From Candidatus Aenigmatarchaeota archaeon (lineage in GTDB: Archaea; EX4484-52): 53,894 nt of DNA. The DNA lies in the NCBI GenBank assembly GCA_023137195.1, contig JAGLPV010000027.1:1-53894 (forward strand), in the 5' to 3' direction. Made by a program: the position numbers and the translations under genes. Positions 25,440 through 33,748 of the stretch are shown one piece after another; positions within the stretch are counted from its first letter, which is position 1, and every line of letters begins with the position of its first letter. The notes beneath the pieces were generated by a model. It was given only the letters and a program-made list of their open reading frames with translations, ran no database searches and was not told where the DNA came from.

Positions 25440-25640
25440 ATGAGCAAATATAAAATAGAGCATGATATTGATGCATGTATAGGTTGCGGTGCTTGTATTT
25501 CCATGTGTCCTGATAACTGGGAAATGAGCAATGAAGGGAAAGCCATACCAAAAAAGGCAGAATTGGATGAGATTGGCTGTAATGAAGAGGCAAAGGATTC
25601 GTGTCCTGTAGACTGCATAAAAATAGAGGAAACAAGTTAA
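25440..25640 (+). CDS. Single-cluster [4Fe-4S] ferredoxin
   Basis: A 66-residue electron carrier. C13, C16, C19 (CIGCGAC) and C55 (SCPVDC) are placed to bind one [4Fe-4S] cluster, as in Pyrococcus ferredoxin. C23 and C47 correspond to the disulfide pair of that protein, and C59 is extra. Pyrococcus has Asp at the second position of the motif; here it is Cys, so the cluster should have full Cys ligation. One nucleotide separates its stop from the adenylate kinase start, so they form an operon. The redox partner is not visible. Confidence 0.92.
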   Translation: MSKYKIEHDIDACIGCGACISMCPDNWEMSNEGKAIPKKAELDEIGCNEEAKDSCPVDCIKIEETS

Positions 25641-25641
25641 A

Positions 25642-26208
25642 ATGAAAACAACAATTATAATGGGGATTCCCGGCTGCGGGAAAACTAGCATAATAGAACT
25701 TGCACTAAAAAAATTAAAAGGAGAGTATAAAGTAGTAAATTTTGGAACGCTGATGTTTTTGATGCTTAAGGAAAAAAAGCTCGTAAAAACAAGAGATGAG
25801 ATGCGAAAATTAAATGAGCAAATCCAGATTGATGCGCAGGAAAAAGCAGCAGAAAAGATCGCCGATTTAGCAAAGAAGCAAAACATAATAGTTGACACAC
25901 ATTGTTCTATCCAGACCACCAAAGGATATGTGGTTGGCTTGCCTGAGCCCGTATTAAAGAAAATATCACCGGATCAGATAATACTGATTGAAGCCAGTTC
26001 AGAAGAAATTTTTAAGAGGAGGGTCAAGGACAATACAAGAGCAAGAGATGCAGATTCTGTTGAAGGAATAGAATTTCATCAGCAGATAAACAGAAACCTG
26101 GCGTTAACATTTTGTGTGCTTACCAGAGCTGTTTTTTCCATTGTCCATAACAAAACAGGACGTTTGTTGATTGGCAGCAAAGAACTTGCTGAAATTATCC
26201 ATGCCTAA
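25642..26208 (+). CDS. adkA: Adenylate kinase, archaeal type
   Basis: AdkA interconverts ATP + AMP and 2 ADP. The 188-residue length and sequence match the archaeal trimeric family, not the bacterial one: P-loop GIPGCGKTS (8-16), VVNFGTLM, RDEMRKL, VDTHCSIQTTKGYVVGLP, and the lid-equivalent RRVKDNTRARDADS. The start at 25642 follows the ferredoxin stop by one nucleotide. In other archaea this gene is often near secY and DUF106; here DUF106 is about 9 kb away. Confidence 0.93.
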   Translation: MKTTIIMGIPGCGKTSIIELALKKLKGEYKVVNFGTLMFLMLKEKKLVKTRDEMRKLNEQIQIDAQEKAAEKIADLAKKQNIIVDTHCSIQTTKGYVVGLPEPVLKKISPDQIILIEASSEEIFKRRVKDNTRARDADSVEGIEFHQQINRNLALTFCVLTRAVFSIVHNKTGRLLIGSKELAEIIHA

Positions 26209-26245
26209 CAGGCAAATTATTTAAATATCCCATCTAATTAATTGC

Positions 26246-26695
26246 ATGGAATTGGATTTTTACGCCTTCAGGGAACTGTTTGAAAATTATGAATTCTTTC
26301 ATTTTGTACTCCCTTTGTTGTTTTTTTCAACAATGGTATTTGCCGTATTGCAGTTTGTCACGAGCAAAGCACAGGGAAACCTTCCTCTGACTCAAAAAAC
26401 AAACATAATAATCTCTATCATTTTCGGCTTCCTGACAACATACAACAGGGATGCAGTAGAATTCCTTCTAAATAATTTCTTCTGGGTTATTCTCTTGTTT
26501 GTATTTGCCTATATTTTTTTGATTATTCAAAAAATATCCCCGAGAATAGATTACATTCCTATCATCATAATGCTGGGAATCGTCGTTCTTATGTTAAATA
26601 ACAGCATTCTGAAGAACTATGAATCTTATGAATGGATAATAGCTATTGTTTTATTCTTCGGGATATTCTGGGCAGTATATAAAAGCAAAGATTAA
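26246..26695 (+). CDS. Four-helix membrane protein of unknown function
   Basis: I do not recognise a characterised family. The 149-residue protein has about four hydrophobic helices (residues 20-38, 51-68, 74-93, 102-145 as one or two) and short loops rich in Lys and Arg, with no signal cleavage site. ATTTAAATATC at 26219-26229 is a suitable TATA box for a leaderless start. It ends 8 nt before the convergent gene at 26703. Confidence 0.7.
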   Translation: MELDFYAFRELFENYEFFHFVLPLLFFSTMVFAVLQFVTSKAQGNLPLTQKTNIIISIIFGFLTTYNRDAVEFLLNNFFWVILLFVFAYIFLIIQKISPRIDYIPIIIMLGIVVLMLNNSILKNYESYEWIIAIVLFFGIFWAVYKSKD

Positions 26696-26702
26696 TTCAA
26701 TG

Positions 26703-26978
26703 TCACCAGGCCCCTCTGCTTTTATTCTCCTGTTCTTTTTTGAATTCTGCCAGCCATTCTATATCACCTATTCCTTTCAGTTTTCTTGTGGTGTTGTACA
26801 TGACATCTAATAATCCCTCTATTTCATCATGTATTTTTTTAATTTCATCTTCCGGTCCGCGTGAAAATTTTTTTACAATAATAATCTGTGTCAACTCAGA
26901 CCATTTTTTAGTCGAATTAATTAGTTTATCTCTCAGGAGTTCTTTTTCTGTCTTTTTCTTCTTAAAAAACCATCCCAT
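26703..26978 (-). CDS. Small helical charged protein, unknown
   Basis: A 91-residue protein starting MGWFFKKKKTEKE, with no Cys and no membrane segment beyond an amphipathic aromatic N-terminus (GWFF followed by four Lys) that could touch the membrane surface. Predicted largely helical. It starts 5 nt after the stop of the CBS gene upstream, which supports it as a real gene in the same transcript. Function unknown. Confidence 0.6.
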   Translation of the reverse strand: MGWFFKKKKTEKELLRDKLINSTKKWSELTQIIIVKKFSRGPEDEIKKIHDEIEGLLDVMYNTTRKLKGIGDIEWLAEFKKEQENKSRGAW

Positions 26979-26982
26979 AATA

Positions 26983-27411
26983 TTATAATTTTGAAATCAT
27001 TTTTTTTAAGTCCTTGACATAAGAGTCTGCCAGTTCCTTGAATAAATCCAGTTCAGCAAGAACGCCGACAAGTTTGCCTTTTTTTGTAATGCATACCCGT
27101 TTTATCTTATGTTTATCCATCATGACAATAACATCCATTATATTGGGGTTTGCGTCAATCGATAAGGATATTAGTGGCTTGCTCATGATATCTCTTACCA
27201 GAAGATCCGCCCCGCATATCTCTCTTTTTGGTCTTGCAACATACCGGTAGGTAATATCTCTTTCAGTCACAATGCCTATCGTCTCTTTTCCTTCTGTAAC
27301 CACAAGACTTCCTATTTTGTGCTTTTCAAGCATTTCTGCTGCATCATGGACTTTTGCATCTACATCTATCATCAGTATAGATTTAGTCATAATATCTTCA
27401 ATAGTTTTCAT
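26983..27411 (-). CDS. CBS-pair protein 1
   Basis: A 142-residue protein with two CBS motifs and little else. Repeat 1 covers IMTKSILMIDVDAKVHDAAEMLEKHKIGSL with GIVTERDITYR; repeat 2 covers IMSKPLISLSIDANPNIMDVIVMMDKHKIKRV with GVLAELDLF. CBS pairs bind adenosyl ligands such as AMP, ATP or SAM and transmit energy state; no effector domain is attached, so it should act on a partner. It is paralogous to the gene at 27502. Confidence 0.88.
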   Translation of the reverse strand: MKTIEDIMTKSILMIDVDAKVHDAAEMLEKHKIGSLVVTEGKETIGIVTERDITYRYVARPKREICGADLLVRDIMSKPLISLSIDANPNIMDVIVMMDKHKIKRVCITKKGKLVGVLAELDLFKELADSYVKDLKKMISKL

Positions 27412-27501
27412 AATAAACCTCTAAATATGATTATTTTTTTATTGTTGTAAATAAGATACATATAAATTATATAATACTTTAGTTGCCTCCATAAATCAAA
27501 T

Positions 27502-27900
27502 TTAATTATATTGTGATGGTTTTTTTACGGTATCAATGCAGAATTTCGGCAGAAATCCTTCACAAAGAATTCCAACAATTTTACCATTTTTTTTTATTGC
27601 CAGTTTTTTGATTTTATTTTTATGCATAATCAAAATAGCATCCATTATATTTTTGTTTTTTTCAAGAGACAAGTCTATTATAGGACGACTCATGATATCT
27701 TTCACTTGTAAATTATTTTTTTTAGCCAGGTATTTGTAAACAATATCTCTTTCAGTTACAATTCCCACTGTCTCTTTTCCTTCTTTAACTATCAGACAAA
27801 CCTCCTTGTTTTTTTCAAGTTTTTTTGCTGCATCGACAACATTTGCCTTTGAATCTATTGTAATGATATTTTTTGTCATTATGTCTTCTATACTTTTCAT
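27502..27900 (-). CDS. CBS-pair protein 2 (paralogue)
   Basis: A 132-residue protein with the same two-CBS layout as its neighbour (MKSIEDIMTKNIITIDSKANVVDAAKKLEKNKE... and IMSRPIIDLSLEKNKNIMDAILIMHKNKIKKL). The second repeat is altered near its end: where CBS 1 has GVLAELDLFKEL this has GILCEGFLPKF, so the usual Asp of the ligand-binding motif is missing and site 2 may not bind nucleotide. The tandem arrangement points to a local duplication followed by divergence. Confidence 0.86.
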   Translation of the reverse strand: MKSIEDIMTKNIITIDSKANVVDAAKKLEKNKEVCLIVKEGKETVGIVTERDIVYKYLAKKNNLQVKDIMSRPIIDLSLEKNKNIMDAILIMHKNKIKKLAIKKNGKIVGILCEGFLPKFCIDTVKKPSQYN

Positions 27901-28009
27901 AATATTACCATTTATTTAATAAAATATATATTTATAGTTATATACTTTTCGTTTAATCAACTTGTGATTAAAAAATCATCTCCTCCATATAATATTGATT
28001 TTCTTCTTC

Positions 28010-28441
28010 TTAGTCTAACTCTTCATGGCATACTATGACCGCTATCATAATCCACATAAATCCGCCAAGTAGGATAAACAGGAATGAAATAATTACAATA
28101 GTTGCATAGCTAAAAGTACTCAACCCAATATTTTCTCTTAAATGACCTGCAAACCAACTGCCTACAAATATAAAGATAGAGCCTATTATCCACAAAATTG
28201 TAAGTTTTATCTCGGGAAATTCTTTTTTATAGTCTATTTCTTCGTCGTGATTTATCTCTTTTTTATCTTCTAATTTTAATGTTCTTTTCTCAGGTACAAA
28301 ATCGCTTTTAATATCAGGTGTACACAAATCATGGTGGTTCGGTTTGTTTTTTTCAATTACAGGTTTCTCTTTGTCTTCATGCAATTCCATCTTCGCCACA
28401 CTTTTTTTTACTTCTTCAAACTCTTTTTTAATGTCGTCCAT
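28010..28441 (-). CDS. Small two-helix membrane protein, unknown
   Basis: A 143-residue protein: a charged N-terminal half (about 80 residues, Lys/Glu/Asp-rich) and two C-terminal membrane helices (LTILWIIGSIFIFVGSWFAG and FSYATIVIISFLFILLGGFM). The ATG at 28441 makes it overlap the upstream gene by 34 nt; M18 (28390) would leave an 18-nt spacer and is a reasonable alternative. Not a family I recognise. Probably an operon with the SHOCT-type gene. Confidence 0.6.
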   Translation of the reverse strand: MDDIKKEFEEVKKSVAKMELHEDKEKPVIEKNKPNHHDLCTPDIKSDFVPEKRTLKLEDKKEINHDEEIDYKKEFPEIKLTILWIIGSIFIFVGSWFAGHLRENIGLSTFSYATIVIISFLFILLGGFMWIMIAVIVCHEELD

Positions 28442-29496
28442 AATGAATTTTTTCTTTTATTGATTTTTTCTTCAACTTCATCAAAGTTGGTTTCAACACG
28501 TTCTTTTGTTTGTTCCCTCCTTTCATTGACATAACCGTCTAAAATTTCTTCAATTCTTTTTATCAACTGTTTGACTTTTTGTTCGCGTATCATAATCTGG
28601 TTTTTGCCGTCAACATATGTTTTCTGGTTTATGATGCCGTCATTATACAGCCGTTCGAGAGTTTCCATTGCCTTCTGTGTTTTCCCCTTTAATTCTCCTT
28701 TCAACAATGCCTGCGTAATATCATCTTCTATGTTTTTTTTGCATTCCTTTATTTTTTTCATCTCTATTTCATAGTCGATTTTTTTGTCCAGTTCCTTTAT
28801 CTTAGCGACAACGCTTTGCACAAGGAAATCATATTCTTCTCTTTCAATAATACCCGTTATGTATAATTTTTTCAATGAGGGAAGCTGTTTTTCCAAATCA
28901 TCTTCTTTTTCAACCAGACCAAGGATTATATCATTCATGCTAATGATTTGTTTTCTGTTAAATTCATTCTGGTCTTTATTTTTTACTATATTTTCTTCAA
29001 CAACAGGAGTTTGTGTTTGTTCTTTTTTCGGAATAGGTTTTGGAGTTTCAGTCTTGGTTTCCTTAATTTTTTCCGGCGTCTCAATAGGAGTGGTCTTTGC
29101 ATCTGATTCAGCTTCTTTTGGTGCAGGCTTTTTTACGATATCCTCAGACAAATCTACAGTAGGCGTTGCAGGCGGTTCATCTGCTTTTATTTCAGAATTT
29201 GTATTTTTGTCTTCCTGACTTTCTTTCTTCTCTTCAGGAACATTCTGAGGCGGCGTAGTATCTTCGTTATTTTCTTTAACTTCTTCTTTAGAATCAGTAT
29301 TTTGGGCAGGCTTGCTTTCAACAGGAGCAGGTGCAGGAATTTCCGTTTTTTCAACATTACTTACTTTTTCCTGTTTTTTCTCCCCGCCATCAACAGAAGG
29401 ATTTTTGCTTTGATATTCCTTTATTTTTTCATCTCCAAATTCCACAGAAAAAGGATTACAATCTATTGAAGAAACATCAAAATCGACTTCGTGCAT
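28408..29496 (-). CDS. Acidic low-complexity protein with two SHOCT-like motifs
   Basis: A 362-residue protein. Residues about 20-175 are low complexity, rich in Lys, Glu, Pro and Thr (PAPAPVESKP, TETPKPIPKKEQT). Residues 190-340 are helical and contain two motifs resembling SHOCT: LKKLYITGIIEREEYDFLV and LERLYNDGIINQKTYVD. SHOCT is a short C-terminal helix pair with a G-I-I/T turn, found in oligomerising or membrane-linked proteins. No catalytic residues are seen. It is divergent from aIF2-gamma with only 50 bp between the two. Confidence 0.6.
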   Translation of the reverse strand: MHEVDFDVSSIDCNPFSVEFGDEKIKEYQSKNPSVDGGEKKQEKVSNVEKTEIPAPAPVESKPAQNTDSKEEVKENNEDTTPPQNVPEEKKESQEDKNTNSEIKADEPPATPTVDLSEDIVKKPAPKEAESDAKTTPIETPEKIKETKTETPKPIPKKEQTQTPVVEENIVKNKDQNEFNRKQIISMNDIILGLVEKEDDLEKQLPSLKKLYITGIIEREEYDFLVQSVVAKIKELDKKIDYEIEMKKIKECKKNIEDDITQALLKGELKGKTQKAMETLERLYNDGIINQKTYVDGKNQIMIREQKVKQLIKRIEEILDGYVNERREQTKERVETNFDEVEEKINKRKNSLWTTLKKSLKK

Positions 29497-29546
29497 ATAT
29501 GTATATTAAACAAATAACTATTTAATGTTTATTCAAATTACCAGAT

Positions 29547-30788
29547 ATGACCAAAGATTTTGATTTAAACGAACTCCCGTGCTGTAATATCGGTGTAGTG
29601 GGGCATGTTGACCACGGGAAAACAACCCTTACCAGTGTGCTTACAGGAAAATTTACAGACGAGCACAGCGAGGAATTAAAAAGAGGAATATCCATACGCC
29701 TCGGATACGCAGACATGCAGATAAGAAAATGCGAAAAATGTAAAGCACCTGCATGCTGGGGAACAACTCCGGTCTGTATCAACTGCTTTGGAAAGACAGA
29801 ACTTCTAAAAACAATTTCTTTTATCGATGCTCCCGGTCACGAAACATTAATGGCAACAGTTCTATGCGGTGCATCCCTGATGGACTCCGCAATGCTGGTA
29901 ATTGCCGCAAATGAAAAATGCCCCCAGCCGCAGACAAAAGAGCACATAAATGCCCTGGAATTATCAGGAATAAAAAACATCATTGTCGTCCAGAACAAGA
30001 TTGACTTAGTAGATCAGAAGGAAGCGCTAAAAAATTACAGGGAGATAAAGGAATTTTTATCCGGGACTATTTACAAGGACGCCCCAGTCATCCCAATATC
30101 AGCACAGCATAAAATAAATATAGACGTGCTTGTTGAAAAAATCTATGAAATCTTTGTAAAAGACAAGCAGGCAAAGGACAAAAACAGCAAAGAAGACCCT
30201 GTTTTTCTTGTAGCCCGTTCATTTGATGTAAATAAACCGGGCACGAAAATAGGCAATCTTAAAGGCGCAGTAATCGGCGGAAGCATGATTAAAGGAGAAC
30301 TTAAAACAGGAGATGTTGTTCATATATGTCCCGGCGTAGATATTAGAGGAAAATACACCGCTCTGGAGGCAAAAGTCAATAAAATCATCCAGGGCAATCA
30401 TCCATTAAAGAAAGCCCATTGCGGCGGTCTGATTGCGCTTGAAACAACACTGGATCCTTCATTATCCAGGTCTGATTCTCTTGTAGGCAATGTCGTAGGA
30501 TGTGTTGGCAAGATTCCAACAGCGAAAAATACAATAGCAATGGCAGTCACTTACCTGAAAAGAGAAGCTAAAGAAGACACCAACATAAGAAAAGGAGACG
30601 TTGTTATGATGAATGTAGGAACAGCAAGAACAGTAGGGATATGCAATAATGCAGATAACAAAAAAAATATTTATAATTTCTCTTTAAAATTACCTGTCTG
30701 TGTTTTGGACAACCAGAACATCGCACTTTCAAAACAAATAGACCGGAGATGGAAACTGGTTGCCAAAGGAGTTTCCCTGAATCAATAA
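29547..30788 (+). CDS. Translation initiation factor aIF2 gamma subunit
   Basis: The GTPase subunit of aIF2 that carries initiator Met-tRNA to the ribosome. It has 413 residues, as usual for archaea. G1 is GHVDHGKT (19-26), G3 is DAPGHE, G4 is QNKIDL, G5 is SAQH. The zinc knuckle C62, C65, C77, C80 (CEKC...CINC) is specific to e/aIF2-gamma and separates it from EF-Tu and SelB. Domains II and III follow (NKPGTKIGNLKGAVIGGS). The initiator tRNA it should bind is at 17018. It is followed one nucleotide later by RNase HI. Confidence 0.97.
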   Translation: MTKDFDLNELPCCNIGVVGHVDHGKTTLTSVLTGKFTDEHSEELKRGISIRLGYADMQIRKCEKCKAPACWGTTPVCINCFGKTELLKTISFIDAPGHETLMATVLCGASLMDSAMLVIAANEKCPQPQTKEHINALELSGIKNIIVVQNKIDLVDQKEALKNYREIKEFLSGTIYKDAPVIPISAQHKINIDVLVEKIYEIFVKDKQAKDKNSKEDPVFLVARSFDVNKPGTKIGNLKGAVIGGSMIKGELKTGDVVHICPGVDIRGKYTALEAKVNKIIQGNHPLKKAHCGGLIALETTLDPSLSRSDSLVGNVVGCVGKIPTAKNTIAMAVTYLKREAKEDTNIRKGDVVMMNVGTARTVGICNNADNKKNIYNFSLKLPVCVLDNQNIALSKQIDRRWKLVAKGVSLNQ

Positions 30789-30789
30789 T

Positions 30790-31206
30790 ATGATTTTAAA
30801 TATTTATACCGACGGCGGATCAAGAAACAACAGCGCCGAAGGAGAATCTGCAATTGGGTTTATCATCTGCAATTCAGAGAATAAAATTCTATATGAAAAA
30901 GGGCAGTATATCGGCAAAGGAACAAACAACAGGGCAGAATATACCGCTTTGATAACTGCGCTTGGTGTTGCAAAGCAGTATAAAGGAGAAACAATCAACT
31001 GCTATTCCGACAGCCAGTTGATGATAAAACAACTTTTAGGAGAATATCGCGTGAAGAATCCAGGCTTGTCTAAATTGTTCGATAAAGTAAAAGAACTTGA
31101 AAGTGATTTTAAATCAGTGAATTATACGCATGTCAGAAGAGAACATAAAATGATTGGTCTGGCTGACGGACTGGTAAATCAGGTACTGGATGAGAAGGGA
31201 AAATAG
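30790..31206 (+). CDS. rnhA: Ribonuclease HI family protein
   Basis: Cleaves RNA in RNA-DNA hybrids. The 138-residue length suits a compact archaeal/bacterial type I enzyme. The four metal-binding acids are all visible: D8 (IYTDGGSR), E50 (NNRAEYTAL), D74 (CYSDSQL) and D126 (GLADGLVN). The basic handle of E. coli RNase HI is absent, as in many archaeal members. It begins one nucleotide after the aIF2-gamma stop. A degenerate copy of its 3' end lies at 33031-33105. Confidence 0.92.
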   Translation: MILNIYTDGGSRNNSAEGESAIGFIICNSENKILYEKGQYIGKGTNNRAEYTALITALGVAKQYKGETINCYSDSQLMIKQLLGEYRVKNPGLSKLFDKVKELESDFKSVNYTHVRREHKMIGLADGLVNQVLDEKGK

Positions 31207-31277
31207 AATCAATAGCAACATTATCACTTATTGTTTTTTAAGAGCAGATACGTCCTTTAGAACCAGCACCTATTCAT

Positions 31278-32990
31278 TTAACGTCCCTCATCTTCAACAT
31301 GTTCATGCCCTCTCTTTTTTCTTTTCTTTAAATCCTCAATATGAGCAATCTTTTCTTCCAAAAACATATCAAAGTCCAGCCCATTTTTTTCAATCAGTGT
31401 GGACGTGTGCTGTCCTCTCAAAAAATGAGGCATGATTACATAAGTAGCCCCCTTATCATATAATTCTATCGCTTCATCAAGATCATTGGAAACGACAATC
31501 ATAATCGCTTTTTTATTAGACTCCCTGATTTTGCTGATTAAAAGGAGATTGGTATCAAAATCAGGTATCGTTGATATAATCATCCTGCATTTTGAAAAAT
31601 TTAATTCATTCAATAATTCAGAGTCGCTGGCATCACCATATCTACAATCAACTCCTTCTTTTGCCAAATCAACAATAGTTTCCGGGTCATAGTCCACAAT
31701 CAAAAACCTTTTTCCCATTTTTTTAATAAATTTTAGCAGGTCATAACCAACACGATTATATCCAAAAACAATAATATCATAACTTTCATAATCATGATAT
31801 TTGTGTTCATCTACTTTTCTCCCCTTTCTTTCAAATATAGACAGGTACTTAGATAATGGAGGATATATCTTATTCGCATAAAGCATCATATAAGTAGAAC
31901 CCGCAATAGTTATCAGACCAATACAGGTTACAAAAGACAAAATCTCATTTGTCAGATGTCCTAATTTTACCCCCAGAGCAATAAGAATCAGGGAAAATTC
32001 ACTAATCTGCGCAACAGTCAATCCAGCTAAAAAACTATTCCTCTTCGTATATCCCATTAGACCCATCAGGGTCATTACTATCATTGGATTTCCAATCAAT
32101 ATAAATGCTGAAAGTATTATTATCGGCGCAACATAAGGAATTATGTCTGTAAAGACCATCTGAGAGCCAAGCAATATGAAAAACAAAACAATAAAGAAAT
32201 CCCGGAGCGGTCTCATCTTAGAGCTGATTTCATAACGATACGGTGACATCGACAGGGTAAATCCTGCCAGCAGTGCGCCTATTTCCATTGAAAAATTCAT
32301 ATAATGAAAAATAGACGCCAAGGACAAACACCACCCAATTGAAAACAACAATAAAAATTCCTGTGTCTTTGCAATGCTTTTAGTTATGCCGGGCAAAATA
32401 TAAACACCAAACAGGAACAATACTACCATCAGACCAAATCCTTTTAGTGCCGTCCCAAAAACAAATTTAGTTAAATTCGCCCCTGTCGGGGTTGATGAAA
32501 TAACCATCAGGATAATTATTGCAATCAAATCCTGGACAATTAAAAATCCAATAGATATTCTTCCATACAATGATTTCATATCGCCTTTATCGGACAGGAT
32601 TTTCATAATAATTATAGTACTGCTGAATGTCAAAGCAACAGCAACATACAATGATTCTATCGTAGAAAAACCCAGCAGCCGGCAGATGAAAAACCCAATC
32701 ACTGTAGTAAATATGACCTGACCCACTCCGGTAACTGAAGAGACTTTACCTACTTCTTTTATGACCTTGGGACTCATACCCAACCCGACAATAAAAAGAA
32801 GCAACGCTACGCCTATGTGTGAAAGTATAGACATAGTCTCTGTTGAACTGATAATATCCAAAAGGCGGGGTCCTGCCAGTATGCCTGCAAAGATATATCC
32901 GATTATTAAAGGCTGTTTCAATGCCCTCATCAGTCCTGCAATCAGGACAGTTATGGCGATAAGTATGCTTAGTTCTATAAATAATTCCAT
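31278..32990 (-). CDS. Kef-type cation:proton antiporter with RCK domain
   Basis: A 570-residue CPA2 antiporter. About 12 membrane helices (residues 3-380) begin MELFIELSILIAITVLIAGLMR and include the TFSSTIIIMKILSDKGD and GIALL-type segments of the family. A Rossmann RCK/TrkA-N domain follows: YDIIVFGYNRVGYDLLKF, IVDYDPE, CRYGDASDSELL. The RCK domain binds nucleotide and gates transport; K+ or Na+ export in exchange for H+ is likely. The TrkA-C domain is not present; the C-terminus is a short basic tail (KKRKKRGHEHVEDEGR). Single transcription unit, convergent with rnhA. Confidence 0.92.
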   Translation of the reverse strand: MELFIELSILIAITVLIAGLMRALKQPLIIGYIFAGILAGPRLLDIISSTETMSILSHIGVALLLFIVGLGMSPKVIKEVGKVSSVTGVGQVIFTTVIGFFICRLLGFSTIESLYVAVALTFSSTIIIMKILSDKGDMKSLYGRISIGFLIVQDLIAIIILMVISSTPTGANLTKFVFGTALKGFGLMVVLFLFGVYILPGITKSIAKTQEFLLLFSIGWCLSLASIFHYMNFSMEIGALLAGFTLSMSPYRYEISSKMRPLRDFFIVLFFILLGSQMVFTDIIPYVAPIIILSAFILIGNPMIVMTLMGLMGYTKRNSFLAGLTVAQISEFSLILIALGVKLGHLTNEILSFVTCIGLITIAGSTYMMLYANKIYPPLSKYLSIFERKGRKVDEHKYHDYESYDIIVFGYNRVGYDLLKFIKKMGKRFLIVDYDPETIVDLAKEGVDCRYGDASDSELLNELNFSKCRMIISTIPDFDTNLLLISKIRESNKKAIMIVVSNDLDEAIELYDKGATYVIMPHFLRGQHTSTLIEKNGLDFDMFLEEKIAHIEDLKKRKKRGHEHVEDEGR

Positions 32991-33030
32991 TCTTTCCCAG
33001 TATATTTTGTTAGTGTTATTACTAATAAAT

Positions 33031-33105
33031 ATATTAGTGAATTATATGAATGTTTGGTTGGATTGGTAAAAGATGTACTGGAAGATAAGGGCGAAGTAAA
33101 GCTTC
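33031..33105 (+). pseudogene. Remnant of an RNase HI 3' end
   Basis: The stretch resembles the end of rnhA: AGTGAATTATATGAATGT (33035-33052) against AGTGAATTATACGCATGT in rnhA (31115-31132), then after deletions and a frame change GLVKDVLEDKGE against GLVNQVLDEKGK. The stretch has no start and is shifted internally, so it is not expressed as such. It lies on the far side of the antiporter gene from the intact rnhA, as if a duplicated segment was split and decayed when the neighbours arrived. Confidence 0.5.
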
Positions 33106-33120
33106 AAAACACAACACAAG

Positions 33121-33747
33121 TTAATTAACTTTATTTTTTTCAATAAGTTGTTGAATAAATTCTACTAATTTAAAAACCTGAGTTGAGGGATTGCTCTCCC
33201 TACCGATTAAAGGAGTTTTTTCTTTTTCATGCTTCTCGTTTAATTTTCTTGCATTTTTGATTGCAGTAGATAACTTTTTTTCTAAAAGAGGATTAATATT
33301 TTTATTTTTTTCATAGTCTTTTATGAACTTCTTTAATTCAACCATGGTATCTTTCCGTGATATTGGAGACAAAATTTGCTTATAATGCAAAAGAAACCAG
33401 AGTTCAAAACAAGGATTGGATAAGGCAATTTGGATATTCTTTGTTTTTGCGTGTTCGTATTCATCTTTTAGAACATTATTCTTATTTTCATCAACATCAA
33501 AAGCGCACCATACTCCATCTCCTTCATCTAAATCAATACTCCAATTATGCATTTCTTCTTTTGCAAAATCAACAATATTTTTTGGATCTGTACATTTACC
33601 ATGAAGAGGAATAATTTCTACTCCGCTCCATCTCGTTTTAAATCCATTGAAGTATATTATTTCTGTTTTTTTGCCCTCGCAAACTATTATTACTTTTCGT
33701 TTAGGTTTGCGAATTTCCTCTTTTCTAGAACGATATCCCTTACCCAT
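33121..33747 (-). CDS. RloB-like (AbiLii-type) defence protein
   Basis: A 208-residue protein matching the RloB family: IIVCEGKKTEIIYFNGF (E24, T28, E29) and a later AFDVDEN acidic pair, which resemble the Glu and DxD of TOPRIM-type nuclease sites, then NPCFELWFLLHY. RloB occurs next to the ATPase RloA in restriction loci and as AbiL, where the pair causes abortive infection. Its ATG is one nucleotide after the RloA stop (TAATATG), so the two are translationally coupled. Anti-phage function here is inferred from family and pairing. Confidence 0.85.
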   Translation of the reverse strand: MGKGYRSRKEEIRKPKRKVIIVCEGKKTEIIYFNGFKTRWSGVEIIPLHGKCTDPKNIVDFAKEEMHNWSIDLDEGDGVWCAFDVDENKNNVLKDEYEHAKTKNIQIALSNPCFELWFLLHYKQILSPISRKDTMVELKKFIKDYEKNKNINPLLEKKLSTAIKNARKLNEKHEKEKTPLIGRESNPSTQVFKLVEFIQQLIEKNKVN

Positions 33748-33748
33748 A

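Noticed and set aside
29547-30788. SelB or EF-Tu instead of aIF2-gamma
   Set aside because: The four-Cys zinc knuckle and overall length fit aIF2-gamma only.
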